A stretch of DNA of 64,000 bases, taken from NCBI GenBank assembly GCA_039180875.1, contig JBCDCY010000002.1, forward strand, positions 310,001 to 374,000. Reading direction: 5' to 3'. This document shows, piece after piece, positions 8,230 to 17,929 of this stretch. The stretch is from JBCDCY01 sp039180875. GTDB taxonomy: Bacteria; Pseudomonadota; Alphaproteobacteria; Rhodobacterales; Rhodobacteraceae. Under the pieces are notes generated by a model. That model was given only the letters and a program-made list of their open reading frames with translations, had not been told where the DNA came from and did no database searches. The position numbers and the translations under genes are program-made. Position 1 is the stretch's first letter. Each line of letters starts with the position of its first letter.

Positions 8230-11200
8230 ATGGCAGAGCGCACGGTCGAACGCTTTTCCGCCGACGCCTTCTTCAGCGGCGCCCGGCGGTTGGAGCTGCG
8301 CACCCTGCCGCTCGGCGCGCGCATCACCAGCGCGCGCTTCGTCCTCACCCCGATGACGGCGGACGGTTTCGGCCGCCTGGTCCCCGGCATCGGGGTGGAG
8401 GTGTTGGACTTCGCCGCCGGCTCCGCCCCGGGGCAGGATCCGGCTGATCCTGCCCGCCAGACCGGGGTCATCAAAACCGTCGGCCCCAACCGGGTGGAGC
8501 TTGCCTTCGACACCCGTCGGATCGTCGAGACGGTGCGCAATCTGGGTCCGACGCCGCCCGCGCTTGACGGTGCGACCATGCAGATCGACATCGGCGGCGT
8601 CTTCGTGCCGATCGACGCGCGGGGCGTGATCCTGACCGACGGCGGCACGGGATTTACCCTCGCGACCCCGTCCTTCGACGGCACGTTCGATGTGCCACCG
8701 GTGCTGGCCCAGCGGGTGCAGTTCAGCGACATCACGGCGATCGACATCGACCGGATCGAGCTTAGGGCCATCGCTTCCAACGTCCGGCTCGCCATCGGCG
8801 GCACCGAGAACGCCTTCGTCCGCCCGGGCGATCTGCTGGGGGAGGTGGAGACGCCCGACCTCTCGACCGTCCTGCAGCTGGCGCTCGACGCGGCGGAGGA
8901 CACCGGCACCGGCACGGCCTCGATCCCCGTCATCCTGAGCATCGACGGCACGGGACACCTGGCCGTAACGGCGGAGATCGAGTTCGAGCGGGTGGTCGAC
9001 CTGCTGGGCCCAGACCTCGAAGAGGCGCGGCTCGACTTCGCCTTCGACGGCACGGCCCAGGCCTCCGACGACCTTCTCACGGTCCAGGTCCCAGCGGGTA
9101 TGCAGATCGCGCGCAAGGGCACCTCGATCGGGCTGAACGGCGGCTTCGAGGGGACGGAGATCGCCCGGGGACCCCTGGCGGAGCGGGCTGCGCCGGGTTC
9201 GGTTGCACTCTCGGCCGGGCAGGCGTTCGCCCAACCCTTCGCCGATGCGGCGGATCTGGAGGTCGATGCCCTCGATCTGCTCGTCGCCACCGATGTCGCT
9301 GTCTGCCGCCTGCAGATCGACATCCGCGACGACTTCGACGGCAAGCCGGCGGAGACCTCGGCGCTCCCGTCACCGGCCGCGCTGACGATCAGCGATGCCG
9401 ACCACGCGACGGCCAAGTGGGCGAGCGCGCGGCTCAGCACCTCGGTCCAGCTTCTGGCCACCGGAGCGGGGCGGCCGATGCGGCGGCGCTGGCTGGTGAC
9501 CCAGTGCCTCGAGGGGCAGGCGACCCTCTTGGCCGGGGAGGGCGATGCGGCCATCGGCGCCGCCCCGCAGATCAGCCTGAACGGCGGTCTCTCCTGGCGC
9601 GCGGCGGAGGTTGCGGGCGGCCTCGCGACGGCCGAGCAGCTTTTCCGGCTGCGGCGGACAAGCCCGGTCTACAAGGTGCCGGTGACGGCGGAGATCGGCC
9701 GGGACGCGGCGGCCGAGCGCATCGCGCTCGACGCCTTCCAGCCCCTCGGACGGGTGGAGTTCACCCTAGACGGCAATCGCGTGGCGCCGGCTGCCAACCG
9801 GGCCCTCGCGACCCTCCGCGCGGCCGACTGCCCGAGGGGCGAACAGCTCGCCAACGGTCGCTTCACCGATCGGCTGCAGGCCGATGGCGCCTATGCTCCG
9901 GTGAGCTGGTTCACCGATCCGGCGCGACCGATCACCGTGGCATCGCTGGTGCAGACCATGGCGGGTGGCCCGGCCCTGCCGCTCGTCTACATCACCGGGG
10001 ATGTGGCGCGCGCCGCCTCCCAGGTCCTGACCGTCGCCCCAGGCTGCGACTATGAGCTGAGCGTCGTGGGCCTCGCCACCGGCGAGGGCGCCCGGGTCGA
10101 GCTGATCTGGCGCGATGCCGAATGCGGGGCCCCCCGGGTCGACACATTGCAACTACCACGGCTGGAGGTCGCACCCAGCATCGACTTCAGCGTCGCCGCC
10201 CTGTCCTTCGCGGCGAGCTTCCCCACCGCCTTTGCGCTCGCGGTGCTGCCCACCGCCCGCCTGCGCGTGGTGGCGCCGGAGGGGGTGACGGGGCTCGAGG
10301 TCCGATTGATCGCCGATCTCGACGACGAGATGCTGATCGACCAAGTCTCGCTCATCGCCTCGCCCTCGGGCCTGCGCAATCCCGACTTCCTCGAGATCCC
10401 GGTCATCTCGACCGAACCCGCGCCGGACGACTTCGAGGAGCCGGCGCCGGCCGGATGGACGGTCGCGCCAGCTCCGGGCGACCTCGATCTCGATCTGCAA
10501 TCCGGCGCGGTCGACCTAGCCAACACGCGGTTCAACCGAGCTGTCACCGTCTCTCAAACCGTCCAAGTGGTGGAGGGTGCGACGCCGACGCTGGAGGTCG
10601 AGGCCGTGGTGACGGCCGGCATCGACGGGGCGCTGCCTACCGTAGCGCTGCTCTGGCAGGACGGATCCGGCAACCCGGTGGGCGAGGCGGTGCGCCTCAC
10701 CCTCGGCGCGGGAGGGGCGGAGCGCGCGCGGCTTGCGCCCACGCCGCCGCCCGACGCTGCGGAGCTGACGGTGGCGCTGGAGATGCCGGCGCGGGCGGAG
10801 CTCAGGGTGGTGGAGGTGGCGCTCACCCAGGCGGCGCCGACAGCGGTGCCCGTCTCTTTCCTGGCGGAAGCGCCCGGGGCGCTCACCCTCCGCGACGTGG
10901 CGGTGGCCTTCGAGCCGGCGCCGCAACCACCGCCTGTGACGCCGGAGGAGGGGCTTTGCAGCCCGACGCCGGCCGATCAGCTTCCCGGCGAGGTGTGCGA
11001 GAAAGACCCCGCCTGCAAATGCCAAAGCCCGGATCCCGCGCCGGTCCGCGCCCCGATCGGGCGGCCGGTCGCGGCGCCCCCAGCCACCGTCGTCACCTTC
11101 AACGACCGGGTTCGCGCGCTCTCCCTCATCAGCGCCCGCCGGCCGATCGACGACGGCCTCGTCGCGCTCCGCGTGCCGCCGAGCCGAATGGTCGAACGCT

Positions 11201-11397
11201 TCGTCGACCTGATGGAGATCCGGGAGGTCGGGCCGGAACGGGCGGAGAGACTGCTCTCCCTCGGCCTCTCGACCCCCCGCCTGGTGGCGGCGTCGTCCCC
11301 GGCCCTGCTCAGCCGGCGCCTCAGCCTCGCCCCCAGCACGGCGGAGCGGATCGTCGGCAACGCCCGCCTGCTGCTCTCCACCCCGCCGGAGGGATAA
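8230..11397 (+). CDS. uncharacterised large protein with Cys cluster and C-terminal helix-hairpin-helix-like domain
   Basis: 1055 aa from ATG 8230, 40 nt after the previous stop. Most of the protein is beta-rich with many Asp/Gly/Ala and looks like stacked jelly-roll or carbohydrate-binding-like domains (for example about residues 610-720 and 720-880). Near residues 910-935 there is a cysteine cluster (C, then VCEKDPACKC). The last 65 residues (DLMEIREVGPERAERLLSLG onwards) resemble paired helix-hairpin-helix motifs of the kind that follow structural proteins in DNA- or protein-binding tails. It may be a fibre, adhesin or effector of the particle; I cannot assign a family. It is the last gene of the locus here: the next gene begins 137 bp later and encodes an ABC transporter component. 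Confidence 0.5.
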   Translation: MAERTVERFSADAFFSGARRLELRTLPLGARITSARFVLTPMTADGFGRLVPGIGVEVLDFAAGSAPGQDPADPARQTGVIKTVGPNRVELAFDTRRIVETVRNLGPTPPALDGATMQIDIGGVFVPIDARGVILTDGGTGFTLATPSFDGTFDVPPVLAQRVQFSDITAIDIDRIELRAIASNVRLAIGGTENAFVRPGDLLGEVETPDLSTVLQLALDAAEDTGTGTASIPVILSIDGTGHLAVTAEIEFERVVDLLGPDLEEARLDFAFDGTAQASDDLLTVQVPAGMQIARKGTSIGLNGGFEGTEIARGPLAERAAPGSVALSAGQAFAQPFADAADLEVDALDLLVATDVAVCRLQIDIRDDFDGKPAETSALPSPAALTISDADHATAKWASARLSTSVQLLATGAGRPMRRRWLVTQCLEGQATLLAGEGDAAIGAAPQISLNGGLSWRAAEVAGGLATAEQLFRLRRTSPVYKVPVTAEIGRDAAAERIALDAFQPLGRVEFTLDGNRVAPAANRALATLRAADCPRGEQLANGRFTDRLQADGAYAPVSWFTDPARPITVASLVQTMAGGPALPLVYITGDVARAASQVLTVAPGCDYELSVVGLATGEGARVELIWRDAECGAPRVDTLQLPRLEVAPSIDFSVAALSFAASFPTAFALAVLPTARLRVVAPEGVTGLEVRLIADLDDEMLIDQVSLIASPSGLRNPDFLEIPVISTEPAPDDFEEPAPAGWTVAPAPGDLDLDLQSGAVDLANTRFNRAVTVSQTVQVVEGATPTLEVEAVVTAGIDGALPTVALLWQDGSGNPVGEAVRLTLGAGGAERARLAPTPPPDAAELTVALEMPARAELRVVEVALTQAAPTAVPVSFLAEAPGALTLRDVAVAFEPAPQPPPVTPEEGLCSPTPADQLPGEVCEKDPACKCQSPDPAPVRAPIGRPVAAPPATVVTFNDRVRALSLISARRPIDDGLVALRVPPSRMVERFVDLMEIREVGPERAERLLSLGLSTPRLVAASSPALLSRRLSLAPSTAERIVGNARLLLSTPPEG

Positions 11398-11534
11398 GGG
11401 CCCGCGCCCGATCGCGGTGTTTTTCGCCACAACCGGAGATTTGCAGGGTCGCGCTGTGCCCGAACGGGCGCCATACTGCCGATGCGATGCGGGGCGACGT
11501 CCCGCCAATAGGACAGACGCAACGGGAGGCGACG

Positions 11535-12824
11535 ATGACGCATTTGACGACGCTGGCACGCGGACTGCTGGCCGGGGCAGGCCTCGCCCTGCTGGCCGGG
11601 GCCGCGACCGCCCAGACCGAGCTTCGCATCACCTGGTACAACGACGGGGGCGAGGGCGAGGTCCTGCGCGACATCCTCGACCGGTTCGAGGCGGAGAACG
11701 ACGACATCACCGTCGTCATCGACACCGTGGCCTACCAGGCGATCCTGGAGAGCCTGCCGGTGCAGTTGGCGGCCGGTGAGGGTGCGGACATGGCCCGGGT
11801 CACCGACCTCGGCGGCCTGTCGGAGCACTATCTCGACCTCCGCCCCTACCTCTCCGATCCGGCCTATTGGGAGGCGAATTTCGGGCCCTTCCTGAACTGG
11901 CTGGCACCGGGCGACAATCCCGATGCCATCCCAGGTTTCATGACCCAGCTCACCGTCACCGGGCCCTACGTCAACAAGACGCTCTTCGAGCAGGCCGGCG
12001 TTGCCCTGCCGGGCGAGGGCGCGACGTGGGAGGAGTGGGCGAACGCCTCCAAGCAGGTGGCCGATGCGCTGGAGATCCCGATCCCGCTCGCCTTCGATCG
12101 CTCGGGCCATCGTGTCTCCGGCCCCGCGATCTCCATGGGCGCGGGCTACTTCACCGAAGCTGGGGAGCCCGCACTGGTGGACGACGGGCTGAAGACCATG
12201 GCCCAGATGCTCTTCGACTGGCACGAGGCGGGCATCATGGCGAAGGAGCACTGGGGCTCCGTCTCCGGTTCGCAATACCTTGGCGCCAATGAGGATTTCG
12301 CCAACGCCCAGGTCGTCATGTACATGTCGGGCTCCTGGCAGATCGGCCAGTTCCAGGAGCAGATCGGCGACGCCTTCGACTGGTGGGCCGTGCCGGCGCC
12401 CTGCGGCCCGGCGGCCTGCACCGGCATGCCGGGCGGCGCGGCCCTGGTGGCGCTCAAGACCACGGAGCATCCCGAGGAGGTGGCGCGGCTGATGGAGTTC
12501 CTCTCTTCCGAAGAGGCGATGAACGAGTTCTATGGCCGCACCCTCTTCGTGCCCGCGCATCTGGGCCTCGCCGAGACGGGCGTCGATTTCCAGACCGACA
12601 ACCCGCTGGCCGAGCACGCTCTCTCGACCTTTGCCGGGGCGGTGCCGTCGATCTCTCCGGTCGCCTTCGACCTGCAGGGCTACCAGTACAACCGGGTGAT
12701 GTTTAACGCGCTGATCAGCCGGCTCGGCCAGGCGATCGTGGGTGAGATGACGCTCGACGAGGCCTATGAGCGGATGGAGGCCGACGTGGAGCAGCAGATC
12801 GCCGAGCAGCAGCGCGACGGCTGA
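11535..12824 (+). CDS. ABC sugar transporter, periplasmic binding protein
   Basis: 429 aa from ATG 11535, preceded by GGGAGG. Residues 1-26 are a Sec signal peptide (hydrophobic core LLAGAGLALLAGAATA, cleavage after A-T-A). The mature protein starts TELRITWYNDGGEGEVLRDI and has the layout of family 1 extracellular solute-binding proteins for sugars and glycerol-phosphate: a GAxWEEWANASKQV segment, a helix bearing MYMSGSWQIGQF, and a C-terminal AFDLQGYQYNRVMFNALI region. It would deliver the sugar to the two permeases encoded next. A more upstream in-frame ATG exists (11487) but would spoil the signal peptide. The ligand cannot be named from sequence. Confidence 0.85.
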   Translation: MTHLTTLARGLLAGAGLALLAGAATAQTELRITWYNDGGEGEVLRDILDRFEAENDDITVVIDTVAYQAILESLPVQLAAGEGADMARVTDLGGLSEHYLDLRPYLSDPAYWEANFGPFLNWLAPGDNPDAIPGFMTQLTVTGPYVNKTLFEQAGVALPGEGATWEEWANASKQVADALEIPIPLAFDRSGHRVSGPAISMGAGYFTEAGEPALVDDGLKTMAQMLFDWHEAGIMAKEHWGSVSGSQYLGANEDFANAQVVMYMSGSWQIGQFQEQIGDAFDWWAVPAPCGPAACTGMPGGAALVALKTTEHPEEVARLMEFLSSEEAMNEFYGRTLFVPAHLGLAETGVDFQTDNPLAEHALSTFAGAVPSISPVAFDLQGYQYNRVMFNALISRLGQAIVGEMTLDEAYERMEADVEQQIAEQQRDG

Positions 12825-12862
12825 GGCCTGGGGCCGGGCGCCCGCCGCCCGGCCCGTTCCCG

Positions 12863-13891
12863 ATGACCGCGATCCCCGATGAGACGCAAAGCACCGGCGC
12901 CCGGCTGACAACGCTCGCCGGCTGGCCGGTGCGCCTGTTGATGCGGATGCTCGAATGGCCGATGCGGCTCGCCCAGCGCCTGCTCGGCATCGGGTGGATG
13001 CCCTATCTCTTCATCCTGCCGAACATCCTCTTTTTTGGCACCTTCGTGATCGCGCCCCTCTTCATCAACTTCGGCTATTCCGTCACCGGCGGCACCCAGC
13101 TGTTCCTCGATCAGCGGCCCTATGTGGGCGGCGAGCAATACGGCTATCTGCTGGAGTGCGAGACGCTCGGCGTCGTCTCGACCTGTCGCGAGGATCGGTT
13201 CTGGCGCGGGCTCTACAACACCGCCACCTTCGTCGTCTTCCAGGTCACCGCGATGGTGGTGTTCTCGCTGATCACAGCACTTGTCCTGAACCGAAAGATC
13301 CGGGCGCGGGGCTTCTTCCGCTCCGTCTTCTTCTTTCCGGTGCTGCTCTCACCCGTGGTCGTGGCGCTGATCTGGAAGTGGATCCTGCTGCGCGACGGGC
13401 TGCTCAATGCCTTCCTGGTCTGGCTCGGCTTTGAGAAGATCCTGTTCTTCATCGACCCCACTTGGGCGATGTTCTGGGCGATCTTCGTCTCGATCTGGGC
13501 CCATATGGGGTTTTATACGCTGATCCTGCTGGCGGGGCTCCAGGCGATCCCGCCGGATCTCTACGAGGCGGCGGAGATGGACGGGACGAAGCCCGGCCGG
13601 GTCTTCTGGCGGATCACGCTGCCGCTTCTTTGGCCCAACATGCTGGTGGTGATCGTGCTGGCGCTGATCCGGGGTGTGCAGATCTTTGACGAGGTCTTCG
13701 TGCTGACCGGGGGCGGGCCGGGGACGGCGACGCAGTTCATGGTGCAGTACATCTACAACACGGGCTTCTCGAACCAGATCCAGAACTTCGGTCTCGCCTC
13801 GGCCGCGTCGGTGGTGCTCGGCGTGGTGCTGCTGGTGCTGACGCTGGTGCAGCTGCGCTTTGCCCAGCGGCGGGAGGCGCGGCAGGGATGA
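12863..13891 (+). CDS. ABC sugar transporter permease, MalF/UgpA type
   Basis: 342 aa with about six membrane segments, the first near residues 50-75 after a cytoplasmic N-terminus. A periplasmic loop of about 60 residues (with FLDQRPYVGG and two Cys) follows the first segment. The cytoplasmic coupling helix bears the EAA motif (YEAAEMDGTKPGRVFWRITL). It forms the channel with the next gene product and docks on the ATPase encoded at 15949. Start at ATG 12863, 38 nt after the binding-protein gene; the stop overlaps the next gene by 4 nt. Confidence 0.88.
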   Translation: MTAIPDETQSTGARLTTLAGWPVRLLMRMLEWPMRLAQRLLGIGWMPYLFILPNILFFGTFVIAPLFINFGYSVTGGTQLFLDQRPYVGGEQYGYLLECETLGVVSTCREDRFWRGLYNTATFVVFQVTAMVVFSLITALVLNRKIRARGFFRSVFFFPVLLSPVVVALIWKWILLRDGLLNAFLVWLGFEKILFFIDPTWAMFWAIFVSIWAHMGFYTLILLAGLQAIPPDLYEAAEMDGTKPGRVFWRITLPLLWPNMLVVIVLALIRGVQIFDEVFVLTGGGPGTATQFMVQYIYNTGFSNQIQNFGLASAASVVLGVVLLVLTLVQLRFAQRREARQG

Positions 13892-14937
13892 GGGCGCTCG
13901 CCTTCCTCACCCACCGCCGCGGCGGACGCGCCTGGCATTGGACGGACGTCTTCACCTACGTCTATCTCGGCCTCGGCGTGCTCTTGATGTTCGGGCCGGT
14001 GGTCTGGCTGGTTCTTTCGTCCTTCAAGACCCAGGCGGGGTTGGTCGAGTTCCCGCCGACGCTTCTACCGCTCGCCCAGATCGAGGTGCCGGTGGAGGGC
14101 TACGACGAGCCCCTGCCGCTCTTCGACGTGACGATGGAGGATGGCAGCATCGAGCGTCTCGCCCAGATCCGCCGGGTGGGGATCGAGGCGCAGATGGTGG
14201 ACCCTGAGGCGCCGGGCGAGATCCTGCGTCTCCCCATCTCAGGGCGGGAGCCGGTGCGGGAGTTTCGCCTGGCCTGGGCCAACTACCTGGACCCGCTCGA
14301 GAAATTCAACTTTGTCCGCTACCTCTTCAACTCCGTCTTCGTAACGGTGGTGGCGACGCTGATCACGCTGCTGATCAACTCGATGGCCGCCTACGGCCTG
14401 GCGATCTACGAGTTCAAGGGGCGGAACTTCGTCCTCGCCTTCGTCATCGGCACCTTGATGATCCCAATCACCGTCATCCTTGTGCCGGTCTATCTGGTGG
14501 TGACGGAGCTCGGGCTGGTGAATTCCCTCTGGGGTGTGATCATCCCGGGCGCGGCGACGCCGACGGGTGTCTTCCTCCTCCGCCAATACATGCTGACGAT
14601 CCCGCGCGACCTGATCGAGGCGGCGCGGATGGACAAGGCGAGCGAGTGGACGATCTACTGGCGCGTGGTGATGCCGCTGACCCTGCCGGCGCTGGCGGTG
14701 CTCGCCATCTTCTCCGTCATGTGGCGCTGGAACGATTTTCTCTGGCCGCTGATCGTTCTCAACCGCAGCGAGGTCTACACGCTGCAGGTCGGGCTCAACG
14801 CCTTCCAGGGCGAGCTGAACGTACAGTGGCACTACGTGCTGGCGATGACTGTGGTGACGCTTCTGCCCGTCACCGTCGTCTTCGCCTTCCTGCAGCGTTT
14901 CATCACCACCGGCATCGCCTCGAGCGGCATGAAATGA
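13888..14937 (+). CDS. ABC sugar transporter permease, MalG/UgpE type
   Basis: 349 aa. A first membrane span at about residues 25-45 is followed by a long periplasmic insertion of roughly 90 residues (about 50-140). The main transmembrane core follows, with EAA motif IEAARMDKASEWTIYWRVVM. This insertion between the first two spans occurs in some proteobacterial MalG relatives and probably contacts the binding protein. The gene overlaps the upstream permease by 4 nt and the downstream dehydrogenase by 4 nt, so the whole set is one transcription unit. Confidence 0.88.
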   Translation: MRALAFLTHRRGGRAWHWTDVFTYVYLGLGVLLMFGPVVWLVLSSFKTQAGLVEFPPTLLPLAQIEVPVEGYDEPLPLFDVTMEDGSIERLAQIRRVGIEAQMVDPEAPGEILRLPISGREPVREFRLAWANYLDPLEKFNFVRYLFNSVFVTVVATLITLLINSMAAYGLAIYEFKGRNFVLAFVIGTLMIPITVILVPVYLVVTELGLVNSLWGVIIPGAATPTGVFLLRQYMLTIPRDLIEAARMDKASEWTIYWRVVMPLTLPALAVLAIFSVMWRWNDFLWPLIVLNRSEVYTLQVGLNAFQGELNVQWHYVLAMTVVTLLPVTVVFAFLQRFITTGIASSGMK

Positions 14938-15944
14938 GCCGGCCATTGATCCTGCTCGACCCTTATCCCCGGACCGAGGCGATGGTCTGGACGGACGACA
15001 CCCGGGCAGAGGTCGAGGCCATGGCCCGCGTCGTCAGCCGTTTCGGCAGCCGCGCGCCCGATACGCTGGTGGAGGAGGTGCTGCCCGAGGTCACCATCAT
15101 CGTCGGCCAGACGCCCATGCCGACAGAGCGGCTGGCCCGGGCCCCGAACCTCCGCGCCATCCTCAACGTCAAGGCGAACTGGGAGCCGAACGTGGACTAT
15201 GCGGCGGCCCAGGCGCGCGGCATCCACGTCCTCTCCGCCGCCCCCGCCATGGCGCCCGCGGTCGCCGAGATGGCGCTCGGCCAGGCCATCGCCCTCGGCC
15301 GCGGGACCGTCGCGGCGGACCTGGCGATGCGAGCTGGGGAGGAGCGCTACGGCATCGCCGGAAACGGGGGCGCCTCGACGCTCTACGGCGCCCGCGTGGG
15401 CCTTGTCGGCTTCGGCAATCTCGGCCGGGCGCTGGTGCCACTGCTCGCGCCGTTCGGCTGCGAGATCTCGGCTCATGACCCCTGGGTCTCCACCGGCCAT
15501 CTCCGCCGCCACGGCGTGACGCCCGCGACGCTGGAGGAGGTGTTGGCGGAGAGCGAGGTCCTCTTCCTCCTCGCCGGCGTGACGACGGAGAACGAGGGAT
15601 TTCTCAGCCGAGAGCGCCTCGAAACCATCCGCGAAGGCGCCTCCGTCCTCCTCATCAGCCGCGCCGAGATCGTCGACTTTGACGTCCTCGTGGCGCTGGC
15701 CGATGCCGGCCGTTTCTGCGCCGCCATCGACGTCTATCCGGAGGAACCGGTGCCCGCCGACGCGCCCGTCCGGCAGGCCCGCAACGTCCTCCTCTCCGCC
15801 CATCTCGCTGGCGGCATGGAGGCCTCCTACGCTCGGATCCGCGCCATGATGGTGGAGGACATCGCCCAGATCCTCGCCGGTCGGCCGCCCATGGCCATGC
15901 AGCGGGCCGAGCCGGCGCTCGCCGCTATCAGCCGGAGCCGCTAG
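14934..15944 (+). CDS. D-2-hydroxyacid dehydrogenase family NAD(P)-dependent enzyme
   Basis: 336 aa, ATG 14934 overlapping the permease stop. The nucleotide-binding motif is VGLVGFGNLGRALVPLL (about residues 152-168). The catalytic set of this family is visible: an Arg in LISRAEIVDF, a Glu in VYPEEPVP and a His in LLSAHLAGG. These enzymes interconvert 2-keto acids and D-2-hydroxyacids using NAD(P)H. Placement inside an ABC sugar importer operon suggests it acts on the imported compound or a catabolite such as a sugar-derived keto acid. The Arg is followed by Ala rather than the usual Gly, a mild deviation. Substrate unknown. Confidence 0.8.
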   Translation: MSRPLILLDPYPRTEAMVWTDDTRAEVEAMARVVSRFGSRAPDTLVEEVLPEVTIIVGQTPMPTERLARAPNLRAILNVKANWEPNVDYAAAQARGIHVLSAAPAMAPAVAEMALGQAIALGRGTVAADLAMRAGEERYGIAGNGGASTLYGARVGLVGFGNLGRALVPLLAPFGCEISAHDPWVSTGHLRRHGVTPATLEEVLAESEVLFLLAGVTTENEGFLSRERLETIREGASVLLISRAEIVDFDVLVALADAGRFCAAIDVYPEEPVPADAPVRQARNVLLSAHLAGGMEASYARIRAMMVEDIAQILAGRPPMAMQRAEPALAAISRSR

Positions 15945-15948
15945 CGCC

Positions 15949-17049
15949 ATGGCCCAGCTCACCCTCCGCGACGTGAAGAAATCCTACGGCGAGGTGCAGG
16001 TGATCCACGGCGCCTCCCTCGACGTGGCGGACGGGGAGTTCGTGGTGCTGGTCGGCCCCTCCGGCTGCGGCAAGTCCACGCTGCTGCGGATGATCGCGGG
16101 GCTCGAAGAAATCACCGCGGGCGAGGTTGAGATCGATGGCGACCGGGTGAACCATGTGCCGGCCTCGGACCGCGGGCTGGCCATGGTCTTCCAATCCTAC
16201 GCGCTCTACCCCCACATGACCGTTCGCCAGAACATGGCCTTCGGGCTGGAAAACACCCGGATGCCGAAGGCGGAGATCGAGGGGCGAGTGAGCCGCGCGG
16301 CCGAGATGCTGCGCATCACCGATTACCTGCACCGCCGCCCGAAGCAGCTTTCCGGCGGGCAGCGCCAGCGCGTCGCTATCGGGCGCGCCATCGTGCGCGA
16401 CCCGAAGATCTTCCTGTTCGACGAACCGCTCTCGAACCTCGATGCCGAGCTCCGCGTCGCCATGCGGAAGGAGCTGGCCGCCCTGCATCATGAGATCGGC
16501 GGCACCATGATCTACGTCACCCACGACCAGACAGAGGCGATGACGCTCGCCGACCGGATCGTGGTGCTGAACGGCGGGCGGATCGAGCAGATCGGCACGC
16601 CGCTCGAGCTTTACAACCGCCCTGCAAACCTGTTCGTGGCGGGCTTCATCGGCTCGCCCCGAATGAACCTGCTCACCGCGCGGGTGGAGGGGGTGATGGA
16701 CGGCACGACCTCGCTCCGCATCGGGGCGGCGACGGTGGCCTTGCCCTTCCCGTTGGCAGTCGCGGGTGGCGCCAGCGTGACCGTCGGCGCCCGGCCCGAA
16801 CATCTCGACGTCGTCGACCCGGGGACCGGCGCGATCGACGTCGCGGTGGATCTGGCGGAGCAGTTGGGGGGAGAGACCTACCTCTACGCCAGCACGTCTG
16901 ACGGGGAGCTGCCGCAGATCACCCTGCATCAGCTCGGCCAGCGGCCGGCGGCGCGGGGGGAGGCGTTGGGCATCGCCCTCCGCCCCGACTTCGTCCACGT
17001 GTTCGACGCGGATGGCGACATCCTCCGCCATGGCCCCGGCAGCGCGTGA
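15949..17049 (+). CDS. ABC sugar transporter ATP-binding protein, MalK/UgpC type
   Basis: 366 aa, ATG 15949, five bases after the previous stop. It has Walker A (GPSGCGKST), the ABC signature (LSGGQRQRVAIGRA), Walker B (IFLFDEPLSNLDAELR) and the switch His in YVTHDQTEAM. The C-terminal 120 residues are the regulatory TOBE-type extension of the MalK/UgpC group (GARPEHLDV). It powers the two upstream permeases from the cytoplasmic side. Its 3' end overlaps the next gene. Confidence 0.92.
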   Translation: MAQLTLRDVKKSYGEVQVIHGASLDVADGEFVVLVGPSGCGKSTLLRMIAGLEEITAGEVEIDGDRVNHVPASDRGLAMVFQSYALYPHMTVRQNMAFGLENTRMPKAEIEGRVSRAAEMLRITDYLHRRPKQLSGGQRQRVAIGRAIVRDPKIFLFDEPLSNLDAELRVAMRKELAALHHEIGGTMIYVTHDQTEAMTLADRIVVLNGGRIEQIGTPLELYNRPANLFVAGFIGSPRMNLLTARVEGVMDGTTSLRIGAATVALPFPLAVAGGASVTVGARPEHLDVVDPGTGAIDVAVDLAEQLGGETYLYASTSDGELPQITLHQLGQRPAARGEALGIALRPDFVHVFDADGDILRHGPGSA

Positions 17050-17929
17050 GCGGCTCGCCGCGCTCCTGCGCTCCTGGTCGGCGGAGCGGGGGCGGCCGGA
17101 CGTAGAAGTCGCCGCCCGCAGCGTGCGTGACGGCATCGTGCGGGAGGAGTTGCGGCTCATCCCGTCGGATCGCGAGCCGATCCCCGCCACGCTCCTTGCA
17201 CCCGAGGATGCGGCCGCCCGCCCCGCCATCCTCTACGCCCATGCCCACGGCCATCGCCACGACATCGGCCGGCGGGAGCTGATGGAGGGCCGTCCGGCCC
17301 TGCACCACCCTCCCTACGGCCCAATCCTCGCCCGTCTCGGCTACGTCGTCCTCTGCCTCGACATGCCCTGCTTCGGTGACCGGCAGGACAACACGGAGGG
17401 GGCGGCGGCCAAGGCCCGCCTCTGGCAGGGCGGCACGCTGATGGGCGACATGCTGAGTGATCTCGCCACCGGCCTCGAACTGCTGGCCGCGCGGGCGGAG
17501 GTCGATGCGGCGCGGATCGGCGCCCTGGGCATCTCCATGGGGGCGACCCACGCCTACTGGCTCGCCGCCCTCGATCCGCGGGTGGCCTGCGTTGCCCATC
17601 TCTGCGCCTTCGCCAGCCTGCGCCATCTGGTGGAGACCGGCGCCCACGATCTGCACGCGCCGTACCTGACGGTGCCCGGTCTGCTTGCGGAGATGGATGT
17701 GGGAGAGATCGCGGGCCTGGTCGCGCCCCGGCCGCAACTGGTCTGCGCCGGGCTGGCCGATCCCCTGACCCCGGCGCCGGCCTTCGCGTCGGCCTGGGGC
17801 GATCTCGCGCGGGCCTACGGCGAGGCCAGCACGCTGCATCGTGTCGTCGACCCGGCCTCGGCGCATGTCGAAACACCGCGGATGCGCCGGGCCGTGCTGG
17901 CGTTCTTCAACCGCTACCTGAAGCCTTAG
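17030..17929 (+). CDS. alpha/beta hydrolase, dienelactone hydrolase / acetyl-xylan-esterase-like
   Basis: 299 aa from ATG 17030, overlapping the ATPase gene by 20 nt; another in-frame ATG at 17012 would lengthen it by six residues. The catalytic triad can be read: nucleophile Ser169 in GISMG, an Asp in GLADPLTP and a His in ASAHVETP. An oxyanion-type loop lies near YAHAHGHRHD. The family removes acyl groups from, or opens lactones of, small sugars and aromatic acids; there is no signal peptide, so it is cytoplasmic. Being last in the ABC operon, it may de-esterify or open the imported compound. The gene converges on the next one with a 4-nt overlap of stops. Confidence 0.72.
   Translation: MAPAARERLAALLRSWSAERGRPDVEVAARSVRDGIVREELRLIPSDREPIPATLLAPEDAAARPAILYAHAHGHRHDIGRRELMEGRPALHHPPYGPILARLGYVVLCLDMPCFGDRQDNTEGAAAKARLWQGGTLMGDMLSDLATGLELLAARAEVDAARIGALGISMGATHAYWLAALDPRVACVAHLCAFASLRHLVETGAHDLHAPYLTVPGLLAEMDVGEIAGLVAPRPQLVCAGLADPLTPAPAFASAWGDLARAYGEASTLHRVVDPASAHVETPRMRRAVLAFFNRYLKP

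Noticed and set aside
6312..9554. A very long open frame (over 1000 codons) on the minus strand opposite the tail genes.
   Set aside because: It lies antisense to two well-supported structural genes, is rich in Arg/Ser/Pro as expected for the shadow of GC-rich coding DNA, and has no domain or ribosome site.
1..11397. Interpretation of the tail genes as an intact prophage.
   Set aside because: No capsid, terminase, integrase or lysis genes are seen, and the cluster ends directly in an ABC transporter operon; an eCIS or tail-like particle fits better, although the left part lies outside the window.
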